Source of the DNA: Pseudoxanthomonas sangjuensis
GTDB lineage: Bacteria; Pseudomonadota; Gammaproteobacteria; Xanthomonadales; Xanthomonadaceae
Direction: 5' to 3'
DNA: 64,000 bases
Assembly (NCBI RefSeq): GCF_010211755.1
Contig: NZ_PDWR01000014.1
Location: 1-64,000, forward strand
Every line of letters starts with the position of its first letter. Position 1 is the first letter of the stretch. Made by a program: the position numbers and the translations under genes. This document shows positions 37,725 to 46,226 of this stretch, one piece after another. The notes beneath the pieces were generated by a model. The model worked only from the letters and a program-made list of their open reading frames with translations, was not told where the DNA came from and did not search any database.

Positions 37725-38588
37725 TCAGCGCAATCCGGCGAAGCGCAGGTAGGCGCCGACGAGCTGGTCGCCCCAGAAGAACACGATCCAGCCGGCGACG
37801 GCCAGGTACGGGCCGAACGGGATCGGGGTCGCGCGGTCGCGGCCCTTCGCCGCCAGCCAGATCGAACCGATGATCGCGCCGACCAGCGACGACAGCAGCA
37901 CGATCGGCAGGATGCCCTTCCAGCCGCACCACGCGCCCAGCGCCGCCAGCAGCTTGAAGTCGCCGAAGCCCATGCCTTCCTTGCCGGTCAGCTGCTTGAA
38001 CAGCCACCACACCGCCCACAGCGACACGTAGCCCAGCGCCGCGCCGATCAGCGCCTGCTTGGCCGGCATGTACAGGTTGTCCATGCTGCCGACCAGGCCC
38101 AGCCACATCAGCGGCAGGGTCAGCTGGTCGGGCAACAGGCGCGTGCGCAGGTCGATGCCCGACAGCGCGATCAGGAAGCAGGTCAGCACCACCGCGCCGA
38201 AGCCCTGCCAGCCGAAGCCGAAGCGCCACACGCAGGCCACGGTCAGCAGGCAGGTCAGCAGTTCCACCAGCGGGTATTGCGGCGAGATCGGCGCCTTGCA
38301 GTAGCGGCACTTGCCGCGCAGCGCCAGCCAGCTGAACAACGGGATGTTCTCGAACCACGCCAGCCGGTGCTTGCAGTGCGGGCAATGCGAGGGCTCGACC
38401 ACGATGCCCGGCGGCGGGGGTTCGTAGGTGTCGGGCTGCTCGAGGATCTCGTGCGCGTCGCGCCGCCACTGCCATTCCAGCCGGCGCGGCAGGCGCAGGA
38501 TCACCACGTTCAGGAAGCTGCCCACCAGCAGGCCGAGCCCGGCCGCGAGCGGATACCCCAGCCCGGGGTTCTGGTCCAGATAAGCCAT
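37725..38588 (-). CDS. pilD: prepilin peptidase / N-methyltransferase
   Basis: PilD cleaves the leader of type IV prepilins (such as PilA at 49014) and methylates the new N-terminus. The 287-residue membrane protein has an N-terminal helix, a cytoplasmic zinc domain with CPHCKHRL and CRYCKAPI, and then about seven helices. The catalytic aspartates are visible in LSGIDLRTRLLPDQLTLP and the GxGD motif MGFGDFKLLAALG. It lies 20 nt downstream of pilC on the same strand. Confidence 0.96.
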   Translation of the reverse strand: MAYLDQNPGLGYPLAAGLGLLVGSFLNVVILRLPRRLEWQWRRDAHEILEQPDTYEPPPPGIVVEPSHCPHCKHRLAWFENIPLFSWLALRGKCRYCKAPISPQYPLVELLTCLLTVACVWRFGFGWQGFGAVVLTCFLIALSGIDLRTRLLPDQLTLPLMWLGLVGSMDNLYMPAKQALIGAALGYVSLWAVWWLFKQLTGKEGMGFGDFKLLAALGAWCGWKGILPIVLLSSLVGAIIGSIWLAAKGRDRATPIPFGPYLAVAGWIVFFWGDQLVGAYLRFAGLR

Positions 38589-38608
38589 GCGGGCGGCCTA
38601 CGCGGGCG

Positions 38609-39868
38609 TCAGATGGTCGCGGCCAGCTTGAAGATCGGCAGGTACATGGCGATGACCATGCCGCCGACCAGGATGCCCAGCACAACCATGATCATCGGTT
38701 CGATCAGGCTGCTCAGCGCGTCGACCGCGTTGTTGACTTCCTGTTCGTAGTACTCGGCGACCTTGATCAGCATGGTGTCGAGCGCGCCGGCTTCCTCGCC
38801 GATCGCGGTCATCTGGATCACCATGTGCGGGAACAGCGCGGTCTGCTTCATCGCCATGTTCAGCGGATAGCCCACCGACACGTCATCTTTCATGCGGTGC
38901 ACGGCCTTCTCGTACACGGTGTTGCCGGTGGCGCCGGCCACGGTATCCAGCGCTTCCACCAGCGGCACGCCGGCCTTGAAGGTGACCGCGGTGGTGCGGG
39001 CGAAGCGGGCGATGGAACTGTTGTGCATGAGTTCGCCGATTACCGGAACCTTGAGGATCATGCGGTCCAGGAAATGCTGGAACGCCAGCGAACGCTTCTT
39101 GAAGAAGATGAAGGCGAAGATGGCGCCGCCGGTTACGATCAGCGCCAGCCACCAGTAGGACACGGCGACGCGCGAACAGGCCATGACTGCCTTGGTGAAG
39201 GCAGGTAGTTCGGCGCCGAAGTCCGCAAAGGTCGCCTCGAACTGCGGGACCACGAAAATCAGCAGGACCGCGCTGACCAGGATCGCCACGGCGACAGTCA
39301 TCGCCGGGTAGAACAGCGCCTTCTTGATCTTGCCCTTCAGCGTCTCGATGTTTTCCTTGTAGGTGGCGATGGTGTCCAGCACGGTTTCGAGCACACCAGC
39401 AGCCTCGCCGGCCTTCACCAGGTTGCGGTACAGCTCGTCGAACTGTACCGGGTGCTTGCTGATCGCCTCGTGCATCGACGAGCCGCCCTCGATGTCGGCG
39501 CGCAGGTCGCCGACCAGCTTCTTCATCCGCACGTTCTTCTGTCCGCCGCCGATGATCTCCAGCGCCTGCACGATCGGCACGCCGGACTTCATCATCGTCG
39601 CCATCTGCCGGCTGAAGAACGCGATTTCCTTCGGCGTGATCGGCGAGCCGGCCTGGCCGAACAGCGGCTTGGGCTTGGGCTTGACGACGTTCGGGGTGAT
39701 GCCCTGGCGGCGCAGTTCGGCACGCAGCAGGTTGGCGTTGCGCGCCTCCTGCTCGCCCTTCATCTTGATCCCGCGCTTGTCGGTGCCTTCCCAGACGAAG
39801 GGCACCAGCAACTTGGTGTCGCGGGCGACAGGAACGCTTTTCTTGGCGGCGCTGCGGGTTACGGCCAT
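38609..39868 (-). CDS. pilC: type IV pilus inner-membrane platform protein PilC
   Basis: PilC couples the PilB/PilT motors to pilin assembly. The 419-residue protein has two T2SSF domains, each starting with the family pattern (FSRQMATMMKSGVPIVQALEI and FARTTAVTFKAGVPLVEALDTV as their first halves), and three transmembrane helices. It ends in a hydrophobic helix (MIMVVLGILVGGMVIAMYLPIF). The ATG at 39868 is preferred over 39907 because it has a GGGG-rich site and gives the usual N-terminus. In related genomes pilC is adjacent to pilA or pilB, but here a REP array intervenes. Confidence 0.95.
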   Translation of the reverse strand: MAVTRSAAKKSVPVARDTKLLVPFVWEGTDKRGIKMKGEQEARNANLLRAELRRQGITPNVVKPKPKPLFGQAGSPITPKEIAFFSRQMATMMKSGVPIVQALEIIGGGQKNVRMKKLVGDLRADIEGGSSMHEAISKHPVQFDELYRNLVKAGEAAGVLETVLDTIATYKENIETLKGKIKKALFYPAMTVAVAILVSAVLLIFVVPQFEATFADFGAELPAFTKAVMACSRVAVSYWWLALIVTGGAIFAFIFFKKRSLAFQHFLDRMILKVPVIGELMHNSSIARFARTTAVTFKAGVPLVEALDTVAGATGNTVYEKAVHRMKDDVSVGYPLNMAMKQTALFPHMVIQMTAIGEEAGALDTMLIKVAEYYEQEVNNAVDALSSLIEPMIMVVLGILVGGMVIAMYLPIFKLAATI

Positions 39869-40463
39869 GAGTTTTCCCCGGTTCCGGGCCAGTTCGGCCA
39901 CGGTCATCGAAATGCATGGTAACGCGTTATTCCGGCAAGGGAACTACCGGATGTGACGGCTGGCAGGGTTTGCCCGGCATCCGTTCGCGGAACCGGGCGC
40001 AGGAGCGACCCCCGCCTTCGCGGGGCAGGCCCTGCCCGCGGCAGGGGCCCGTCCGGGCCTGTGGCATTATCCGCGGGGCGCAGGGATATGGCGGTCGCGG
40101 CCCACGAATTTGTAGGAGCGGCGTGAGCCGCGACCGGGACCCGTCCGGGCCTGTGGCGCTGTCCGCGGCGCGCTGGGACATGGCGGTCGCGGCCCACGAA
40201 TTTGCAGGAGCGGCGTAAGCCGCGACCGGGACCCATTCGGGCCTGCGGCATTGTCCGCGGCGCGCTGGGACATGGCGGTCGCGGCCCACGAATTTGCAGG
40301 AGCGGCGTAAGCCGCGACCGGGACCCATTCGGGCCTGTGGCGCTGTCCGCGGGGCGCTGGTACATGGCGGTCGCGGCTTACGCCGCTCCTACAGGGTTTT
40401 TCTGACCCGCGGTTTGGGGCACTGCCGATGGGCGGGCCGATTCGGTTCGCGGATCATCCGGCC
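39869..40463. other. intergenic region between pilC and RAYT gene
   Basis: This stretch of about 595 nt carries no convincing gene. The first about 180 nt are unique sequence and presumably include the pilC promoter, but no clear -24/-12 or -35/-10 match was found. The rest is the left REP array (40048-40392) followed by about 70 nt leading to the transposase gene. Confidence 0.7.
40048..40392. repeat. left tandem REP array (92-bp period)
   Basis: Units begin at 40112, 40204 and 40296, exactly 92 bp apart. A degenerate partial unit occupies about 40048-40111, and the terminal inverted arm ends at 40392. The first unit has a GTAG head, the next two GCAG. Unit junctions read GGTCGCGGCCCACGAATTTG, meaning the inner right arm is truncated and fused to the next head. 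Confidence 0.9.
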
Positions 40464-40940
40464 ATGAACACGACCCGGCCAGATCCCCACCCCGGCCATG
40501 CCGCCTTGCGCAAGGGACGGGTGTCCTTACCCAACCATGTCTATTTCGTGACTTTCATCACCCGGGGCAGGCGGCCATTGTTCCGGGACGGCGATCTGGC
40601 GATGGCAGCATGCAGGGCCATGTCGGATCGGCGGATATGGTCGGATGCGCAACTCCTGGCGTGGGTGTTGATGCCGGACCATTGGCATGGCCTGATCCAG
40701 GTCGGCGCAGATGGCGATTTGTCCGGGACCATCCGCCGGTTGAAGTGCAATTCTGCCGGACAGGTGCGGGCAGAATTTCCGGGTTTGGGCCCGGTGTGGG
40801 CCCGCGCATTCCATGATCGCGCCGTGCGCGCCGAGGACGATCTGCTGGCCGCCGCACGCTATCTGATCATGAATCCGGTACGTGCGGGTTTGGTCGACAA
40901 GGTCCGCGATTACCCGTTCTGGAACGCTTGCTGGTTGTGA
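40464..40940 (+). CDS. REP-associated tyrosine transposase (RAYT, Y1_Tnp)
   Basis: This 158-residue single-domain transposase of the IS200/IS605-like Y1 family is specialised for REP elements. Visible motifs are RVSLPNHVYFVTFITRGRRPLF, the HUH metal motif in LMPDHWHGLIQ and the C-terminal ARYLIMNPVRAGLV, which carries the catalytic tyrosine. All catalytic residues are present, so it may be active. The ATG at 40464 is chosen. An in-frame ATG at 40428 would add a non-conserved stretch. The gene ends 4 nt before the right REP array. Confidence 0.9.
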   Translation: MNTTRPDPHPGHAALRKGRVSLPNHVYFVTFITRGRRPLFRDGDLAMAACRAMSDRRIWSDAQLLAWVLMPDHWHGLIQVGADGDLSGTIRRLKCNSAGQVRAEFPGLGPVWARAFHDRAVRAEDDLLAAARYLIMNPVRAGLVDKVRDYPFWNACWL

Positions 40941-40944
40941 CCCC

Positions 40945-41222
40945 GTAGGAGCGGCGTGAGCCGCGACCGGGAACCGTCCGGCCGTGCGGAATCGTCCGCG
41001 GCGCGCCAAGCGATGGTCGCAGCCCGCGAATTTGTAGGAGCGGCGTAAGCCGCGACCGGAAACCGTCCGGGCCTGCGGCATTGTCCGTGGAGCGCTGGGA
41101 CATGGTGGTCGTGGCCCACGAATTTGTAGGAGCGGCGTAAGCCGCGACCGGGAACCGTCCGGGCCTGTGGCGCTGTCCGCGGCGCGCTGGGACATGGCGG
41201 TCGCGGCTCACGCCGCTCCTAC
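40945..41222. repeat. right tandem REP array (89/92-bp period)
   Basis: Units start at 40945, 41034 and 41126, all with a GTAG head. The last ends with the complete inverted arm at 41222. The array runs up to the pilB stop codon region (41224). The sequence between heads matches the left array, including the CCACGAATTT junctions. Confidence 0.9.
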
Positions 41223-41223
41223 A

Positions 41224-42948
41224 TCAATCCTTGGTGACGCGGTTGATCTCGGCCAGGCTGGTCACGCCCTGCTTGACCTTCCACAGCGCCGACTGGCGCA
41301 GGTCGCGCACCCCGGCCTTCTGCGCGGCCGCGGCGATCTGGATGGCGTTGCCGCCTTCCAGCACGATCTCGGCGATCTCGTCGGTCATCGGCATCACCTG
41401 GTAGATGCCGGTGCGGCCCTTGTAGCCTTCGGTGCATTCCTCGCAGCCGACCGCGTCGTACAGGGTGAAGCCCTCGCGCAGTTCGGCCTCGGTGAAGCCC
41501 TCGGCCAGCAGCGCGTGCTCGGGCAGCTCCACCGGCTTCTTGCACTTGGTGCACAGGCGCCGCGCCAGGCGCTGCGCGATGACCAGGGTCACCGAGCTGG
41601 TGATGTTGTACGGGGCGATGCCCATGTTCATCAGGCGGGCGATGGTCTGCGGTGCGTCGTTGGTATGCAGGGTGGACAGCACCATGTGGCCGGTCTGCGC
41701 GGCCTTGATCGCGATCTCGGCGGTTTCCAGGTCGCGGATTTCGCCGACCATGATCACGTCCGGGTCCTGGCGCAGGAAGCTGCGCAACGCCGCGGCGAAG
41801 GTCATGCCGCGCTTGGTGTTCTGCTGCACCTGGTTGACCCCGGGCAGGCGGATTTCCACCGGGTCCTCGACCGTGGAGATGTTGCGGTACTCGTCGTTGA
41901 GGATGCCCAGCGCGGTGTACAGCGACACGGTCTTGCCCGAACCGGTGGGGCCGGTCACCAGCACCATCCCGTAGGGCTTCTCGATGGCGTCCTCGAACAG
42001 CTTCTGCTGGTCCGGTTCGTAGCCCAGCTTGTCGATGCCCAGCTTGGCCGCGCTGCCGTCCAGGATGCGCAGCACCACCTTCTCGCCGAACAGGGTCGGC
42101 AGGGTGCTGACGCGGAAGTCGATCTGCTTGCTCTTGCTCAGGTTCAGCTTGATGCGGCCGTCCTGCGGCACGCGCTTCTCGGCGATGTCCAGCTGCGCCA
42201 TCACCTTCAGGCGCGCGGCGATGCGCTGGTTCAGTTTTACCGGCGCCCGGGCGATCTGCTTGAGGATGCCGTCGATGCGTACGCGTACCCGGTAGTCGGT
42301 TTCGTACGGCTCGAAGTGGATGTCCGAGGCGCCGCGGCGGATCGCGTCGACCAGCACCTTGTTGACGAACTTCACCACCGGCGTGTCGTCGCCCTTGGCA
42401 TCAACGCCTGTGTCGCCACCGGTCAAGTCGTCGTCGCCGCCGCTGACGTCCAGGTTGTCCAGCCCTTCGTCGTCGTCGCCGAGCGCGCTGCCCAGCGATT
42501 CGGAACTGCTCCACTGGTCCAGCGCGCGCTGCAACTGGTCGTCGGCGACCATGATCGGTTCCACCGCCAGGTTGGTGTGGAACTTGATGTCGTCCAGCGC
42601 GCGGGTCTGGGTGGGGTCGGAGATGCCGACGAACAGACGGTTGCCGCGCTTGAACAGCGGCAGTACCCGGTACTTCTGTAGCAGTTCCTCGCTGACCAGC
42701 TTCAGGGCGTTCTGGGTGCGGTCGAAGGCGGTCACGTCCAGCAGCGGGATGCCGAACTCGAGGGCATTGGCTGCGGCCATCTGTGCCGGCGCGACCAGCT
42801 TCTTCTCGGCCAGCCACTGCGCCAGTGGCACCTTGGCCTCGCTGGCGTTGGCCATCGCGGCGCGGGCGGCGGTTTCGTCCAAGGCACCGTCCATGACCAG
42901 GCGGCGGGCGATGCCGGTGATACCGACAAGATTGACAGCGGCGTTCAT
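41224..42948 (-). CDS. pilB: type IV pilus extension ATPase PilB
   Basis: PilB is the hexameric motor that powers pilus extension. The 574-residue protein has an N-terminal MshEN-like region, an Asp/Gly-rich linker (DDDEGLDNLDVSGGDDD) and the GspE ATPase with GPTGSGKTVSLYTAL (Walker A), the Asp box STVEDPVEI and MVGEIRDLETAEIA (Walker B). It has the His box STLHTNDAP and the tetracysteine zinc site CTKC...CEEC. The ATG at 42948 lies about 50 nt from the start site predicted by a sigma-54 promoter at 43007-43022. Downstream come the REP array and RAYT rather than pilA or pilC. Confidence 0.96.
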   Translation of the reverse strand: MNAAVNLVGITGIARRLVMDGALDETAARAAMANASEAKVPLAQWLAEKKLVAPAQMAAANALEFGIPLLDVTAFDRTQNALKLVSEELLQKYRVLPLFKRGNRLFVGISDPTQTRALDDIKFHTNLAVEPIMVADDQLQRALDQWSSSESLGSALGDDDEGLDNLDVSGGDDDLTGGDTGVDAKGDDTPVVKFVNKVLVDAIRRGASDIHFEPYETDYRVRVRIDGILKQIARAPVKLNQRIAARLKVMAQLDIAEKRVPQDGRIKLNLSKSKQIDFRVSTLPTLFGEKVVLRILDGSAAKLGIDKLGYEPDQQKLFEDAIEKPYGMVLVTGPTGSGKTVSLYTALGILNDEYRNISTVEDPVEIRLPGVNQVQQNTKRGMTFAAALRSFLRQDPDVIMVGEIRDLETAEIAIKAAQTGHMVLSTLHTNDAPQTIARLMNMGIAPYNITSSVTLVIAQRLARRLCTKCKKPVELPEHALLAEGFTEAELREGFTLYDAVGCEECTEGYKGRTGIYQVMPMTDEIAEIVLEGGNAIQIAAAAQKAGVRDLRQSALWKVKQGVTSLAEINRVTKD

Positions 42949-43006
42949 GGACCCGGATCCCCCCGTAAATCGGCCTACAGGTATTTCTCCCCTGCAGGAA
43001 GATACC

Positions 43007-43022
43007 AGCAAGCGACGTGCCA
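43007..43022 (-). promoter_or_regulatory. sigma-54 promoter of pilB
   Basis: On the reverse strand the sequence reads TGGCACG-TCGC-TTGCT, a perfect match to the -24/-12 consensus TGGCACG-N4-TTGCW with exactly 10 nt between the invariant GG and GC. It lies about 60 nt upstream of the pilB ATG. The PilS/PilR system encoded at 53406-56679 is the likely activator. Confidence 0.75.
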
Positions 43023-43140
43023 GGCACGGTCGACCGAACGTGAACGGGGTCGCAGTGCAGGGGTGCCGGCCCCGTTCCGGCCGGCGCCCATCGGCAATTG
43101 CAGTATCCTGTCTGCGAACGATGCCGTTGGGGGGAAGGGT

Positions 43141-43992
43141 TTGGAGATCAGCGTCGTACTGCCCGCCAAAAATGAGGCCGCCGGCTTGCGCCGCACGCTG
43201 CCGGCGTTGCGGGCGCAATTGCCGAATGCCCAGATCATCGTCGTCGACGACGGTTCCAGCGACGAAACCGCCTTGGTGGCAGCCGAGCACGGCGCCATCG
43301 CGCTGTCGTCGCCGTATTCGATGGGCAACGGCGCGGCGATCAAGCGTGGAGCGCGTGTGGCCACCGGCGAGGTTATTGTGTTCATGGACGCCGACGGCCA
43401 GCACGACCCGGCCTGCATTCCGCGCCTGCTGGGAAGACTGAGGCAGGGTTACGACATGGTGGTTGGGGCGCGCGACTGGGCAGGGCAGGCCGGCGCGCAC
43501 CGCGGCGTGGCCAATGCCTTCTACAACTGGTTGGCCACGCGCATGACCGGGTTCGAGGTGAAGGACCTAACGTCCGGGTTCAGAGTGGTGCGGGCGGACA
43601 AGTTCCGCGAGTTCCTTTACATGTTGCCGAACGGGTTCTCGTATCCGACCACCAGTACCATGGCCTTCTTCCGCAGCGCCTATGCGGTGGCCTATGAGCC
43701 GATCCCGGTAGCGAGGCGCATCGGCCGCAGCCACATCCGCCCACTGCGCGATGGCGTCCGCTTTCTACTGATCATCTTCAAGATTGCCACGCTGTATTCG
43801 CCGCTGAAGCTGTTCGCGCCGACGGCAGTGATGTTCTTCCTGGTCGGCTTGGGCTACTACGTTTATACCTTCCTGGCCCAGCATCGCTTCACCAACATGA
43901 GCATGCTGCTGTTCAGCGCGGCGGTGATCATCTTCCTGATCGGGTTGATCTCTGAGCAGATCACCGCGTTGACGTACAAGCGAGATGAGTGA
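43141..43992 (+). CDS. GT2 glycosyltransferase with two C-terminal membrane helices
   Basis: This 283-residue protein is of the polyprenyl-phosphate glycosyltransferase (DPM/GtrB-like) type. The GT-A domain has EISVVLPAKNEAAGLRRT, VDDGSSDET and the metal site FMDADGQHDP. Two helices follow (LFAPTAVMFFLVGLGYYVY and LLFSAAVIIFLIGLISEQI). Such enzymes load a sugar onto undecaprenyl phosphate for later use in the periplasm. The start is uncertain: TTG at 43141 fits homology and follows GGGGAAGGG closely, while a GTG at 43063 would add unrelated residues. It is divergent from pilB. Confidence 0.85.
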   Translation: MEISVVLPAKNEAAGLRRTLPALRAQLPNAQIIVVDDGSSDETALVAAEHGAIALSSPYSMGNGAAIKRGARVATGEVIVFMDADGQHDPACIPRLLGRLRQGYDMVVGARDWAGQAGAHRGVANAFYNWLATRMTGFEVKDLTSGFRVVRADKFREFLYMLPNGFSYPTTSTMAFFRSAYAVAYEPIPVARRIGRSHIRPLRDGVRFLLIIFKIATLYSPLKLFAPTAVMFFLVGLGYYVYTFLAQHRFTNMSMLLFSAAVIIFLIGLISEQITALTYKRDE

Positions 43993-44226
43993 GGAAAGCT
44001 GATGAAGAAAGGGAAGTGTTAATTATGATGAGTAGACTGGATGGCTTCAGTACATATATGCATGCCTCTGCCTGATTCTGTCACTCGGGGTGTTTCTGTG
44101 ATTTGGCGCTTCCTTGGCGCTGCGGCTGAATATCCCTTCGGCACCGAGCATGGCGGGTATTTGAGCAATGCGTGCGAACAGTGCTGCCGGGGTGTTTGCC
44201 GGGGCGATTGCGTGTGGTGTTGAGTC
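43993..44226. other. lower-GC intergenic stretch
   Basis: These 234 nt between the GT2 and epimerase genes are clearly less GC-rich than the chromosome around them. A 60-codon open frame (44041-44223) has no recognisable sequence or ribosome site and is not called. The gap may mark a junction of acquired DNA. Confidence 0.5.
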
Positions 44227-45309
44227 ATGTCGCTGCTTGTGCTGATAGGAACAAAAGCGCAGTTCATTAAGATGGCCCCGGTTCTGCGCGAGATGGATAA
44301 ACGTTTAGTGCCGTATCGATTGGTATACACCGGACAGCACAGTGAAACATTCGATCTGCTAGAAGCCGCATTCGGCACCCGTCCTCCGGATGATGTGTTG
44401 GTCCCTGATTTCGAAGCGGCAACGCACCGCAGCTTCCTGTCTTGGATTTTCCGCTATTGGCAGGCTGTGCTGGTCCGGATGCGTTCGGATGCATGGAAGG
44501 GCGTGAGCCTTGGGCTGGTGCATGGAGACACGGCTTCAACGCTATTTGGAGCGATCGCCATTCGCTTCGCTGGCGGCATGGTCGGGCATATCGAAGCAGG
44601 CTTGCGCTCGCCGCGACTGCTTGAGCCGTTCCCAGAAGAAATCATTCGTCGCTTGGTATCGCGCATGTCGCATCTGCATTTTGTTCCAGACGACAACGCA
44701 GAAAGGAATCTTGCCGGTGTCGGCGGCCGCGTGATCCATACACAGGGAAATACCCTGAAGGACGCATTGGCGATGTCCCTGCAGCGGCTGTCGGAGAGCG
44801 AGCGATCTGGTGGCAATGGCGGTTATGCCGTCGTATCCATGCACCGCAGTGAGAATCTCTCCAGCAAGGCGGTCTTTGACATGCTGATGGGTGCGGTGAT
44901 CGATGCTGCAGAAGTTGTCCCGATCAAGTTCGTCCTGCATCCGGCTACGCGGGAAAAGATTGGTGCGAGCGAATGGTTGGCCCGCCTCCAGCGGGTTCCT
45001 GCGCTGGAACTGCTGGAGCGCATGGACTACCCGGATTTCGTCAGATTGCTAGTGGGCGCCCGCTTCCTGATGACCGATGGGGGCAGCAATCAGGAAGAAG
45101 CCGCCATGATGGGGTTGCCCACCCTCCTTTTAAGACGCACGACCGAACGGATGGACGGTGTTGGTGGCGTCGTGGAGGTGTCCGGGCTCGATCCGGTTCG
45201 AATTCGCGAATTCGTGAATCGACATGCACAAGGTGGCTGGAGCCTGCGCTTGATCGATGGCGGTTCGCCGACCGGCGTCCTGGTGGATGTCCTGCAGGCA
45301 TATGCATGA
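44227..45309 (+). CDS. UDP-N-acetylglucosamine 2-epimerase family protein
   Basis: This 360-residue enzyme of the WecB/NeuC type interconverts UDP-GlcNAc and UDP-ManNAc or hydrolyses the product. The catalytic residues line up: LVHGDTAST (Asp), GHIEAGLRS (Glu), EPFPEEIIRRLVSRMS (Glu), SMHRSEN (His), with LHPATRE and MTDGGSNQEEAAMMG binding the nucleotide. TERMDGVGG stands where TERPE is usual, a small deviation. Codon use and base composition are AT-richer than the pil genes. It overlaps the next gene (ATGA). Confidence 0.88.
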   Translation: MSLLVLIGTKAQFIKMAPVLREMDKRLVPYRLVYTGQHSETFDLLEAAFGTRPPDDVLVPDFEAATHRSFLSWIFRYWQAVLVRMRSDAWKGVSLGLVHGDTASTLFGAIAIRFAGGMVGHIEAGLRSPRLLEPFPEEIIRRLVSRMSHLHFVPDDNAERNLAGVGGRVIHTQGNTLKDALAMSLQRLSESERSGGNGGYAVVSMHRSENLSSKAVFDMLMGAVIDAAEVVPIKFVLHPATREKIGASEWLARLQRVPALELLERMDYPDFVRLLVGARFLMTDGGSNQEEAAMMGLPTLLLRRTTERMDGVGGVVEVSGLDPVRIREFVNRHAQGGWSLRLIDGGSPTGVLVDVLQAYA

Positions 45310-46226
45310 CGAAGGGTGCCGACCGCGCTTCTATGGCCCGGCGCATTATCCCCACCCTCGTATTCTTGGTGGGCGTTGGGTTCTGCCTTTCACTGGCTTG
45401 GAAGTTGGGTGCGAGGACAGTAGGCGGCGTTCCGAGCGTCCGTGCCATCGAATGGGCGGGATTGAGCATCTGGATGATCGTGCAATTGCTGCTCTCTGCG
45501 GCAGCATGGCAAAAATACTGGTTCTCCTTCGTATCGATGCGTTTGCCGTGGGCGGCCGCTTTTCGCCAACTGGGGCTTCTGCTGATAGGGAAATACGTTC
45601 CCGGCGGCGTGTTCGGCTTTTTGGCACGGTTATATTCGGGAGACGGTACGACGCGCGCAAGGCAACTTGCGGCCGGCCTGGCGGAGCAAATGATCGGCGC
45701 GGGCATGGCGATTTCGTTGGGAGGGTTGTTCTATCTGGCGACCAGGTTGCACCATGTCGCCATATTGCTCGCCATCCCGGTGCTACCCTTGCTTGCAACG
45801 GGCGCCATCCTGTTGGCGTCGAAGGCAGGGAACAGGTTCCCGCGTCTGTCAGTGATGCCAGGGTTCCACGTCCGTTCCTTGTTGGTTGCGGCAGCGCTTT
45901 GCTTAATTCAGCAATTGCTGTGGTCGTTGCTGGTCGGTTGGTTGTCGTGGCGCTTGTTCGATGCTTCTTGCAGCATCATCCTTGGCGTGGTTGGATCGTT
46001 CGGCCTGGCGGTGGGGGCGGGGGTGTTGGTGTTGATTTCGCCCGGAGGCATTGGCGTACGGGAGGGAGCCATGGTCGCGCTTTCCGGCGAGTGGCTGGGT
46101 TTGGAGCGTGCGTTGTTGCTGGCGAGTCTTCTAAGACTGGCGAGCGTGGGACTGGACTTGCTGGCTGGCTTGTTTGCGTTATTTTCGAACGGACACAGGC
46201 CGAAAGCGCAACTGGATAAATCATGA
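45306..46226 (+). CDS. LPG synthase TM-domain (UPF0104) membrane protein
   Basis: This 306-residue integral membrane protein of the lysylphosphatidylglycerol-synthase transmembrane family has about eight helices and two family motifs, GKYVPGGVFGFLAR and ISPGGIGVREGAMVAL. It has no synthetase domain, so it resembles the flippase-like or AglD-like members found in glycan clusters. A role in moving or processing a lipid-linked sugar is inference from neighbours. It is coupled by ATGA junctions to the epimerase and the methyltransferase. Confidence 0.8.
   Translation: MTKGADRASMARRIIPTLVFLVGVGFCLSLAWKLGARTVGGVPSVRAIEWAGLSIWMIVQLLLSAAAWQKYWFSFVSMRLPWAAAFRQLGLLLIGKYVPGGVFGFLARLYSGDGTTRARQLAAGLAEQMIGAGMAISLGGLFYLATRLHHVAILLAIPVLPLLATGAILLASKAGNRFPRLSVMPGFHVRSLLVAAALCLIQQLLWSLLVGWLSWRLFDASCSIILGVVGSFGLAVGAGVLVLISPGGIGVREGAMVALSGEWLGLERALLLASLLRLASVGLDLLAGLFALFSNGHRPKAQLDKS

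Larger units (their letters stand above)
40048..41222. mobile_element. REPtron: RAYT transposase gene flanked by tandem GTAG REP arrays
   Basis: A tyrosine HUH transposase gene (40464-40940) sits between two arrays of the same REP pair unit. In both arrays units repeat at about 92 bp in the same orientation, and each array ends with one complete inverted arm (TTACGCCGCTCCTAC or TCACGCCGCTCCTAC). The same REP occurs singly at five other places in the window. This is the known 'REPtron' organisation, in which the RAYT recognises the GTAG-headed hairpins. Confidence 0.85.

Noticed and set aside
40112-41222. The 92-bp periodic repeats as a CRISPR array.
   Set aside because: The whole period is repeated, there are no unique spacers, and the GTAG-headed hairpins with a RAYT gene identify REP elements.
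44041-44223. A 60-codon open frame before the epimerase gene.
   Set aside because: No ribosome site, no recognisable sequence, and unusual Cys/Trp content. Most likely chance in lower-GC DNA.
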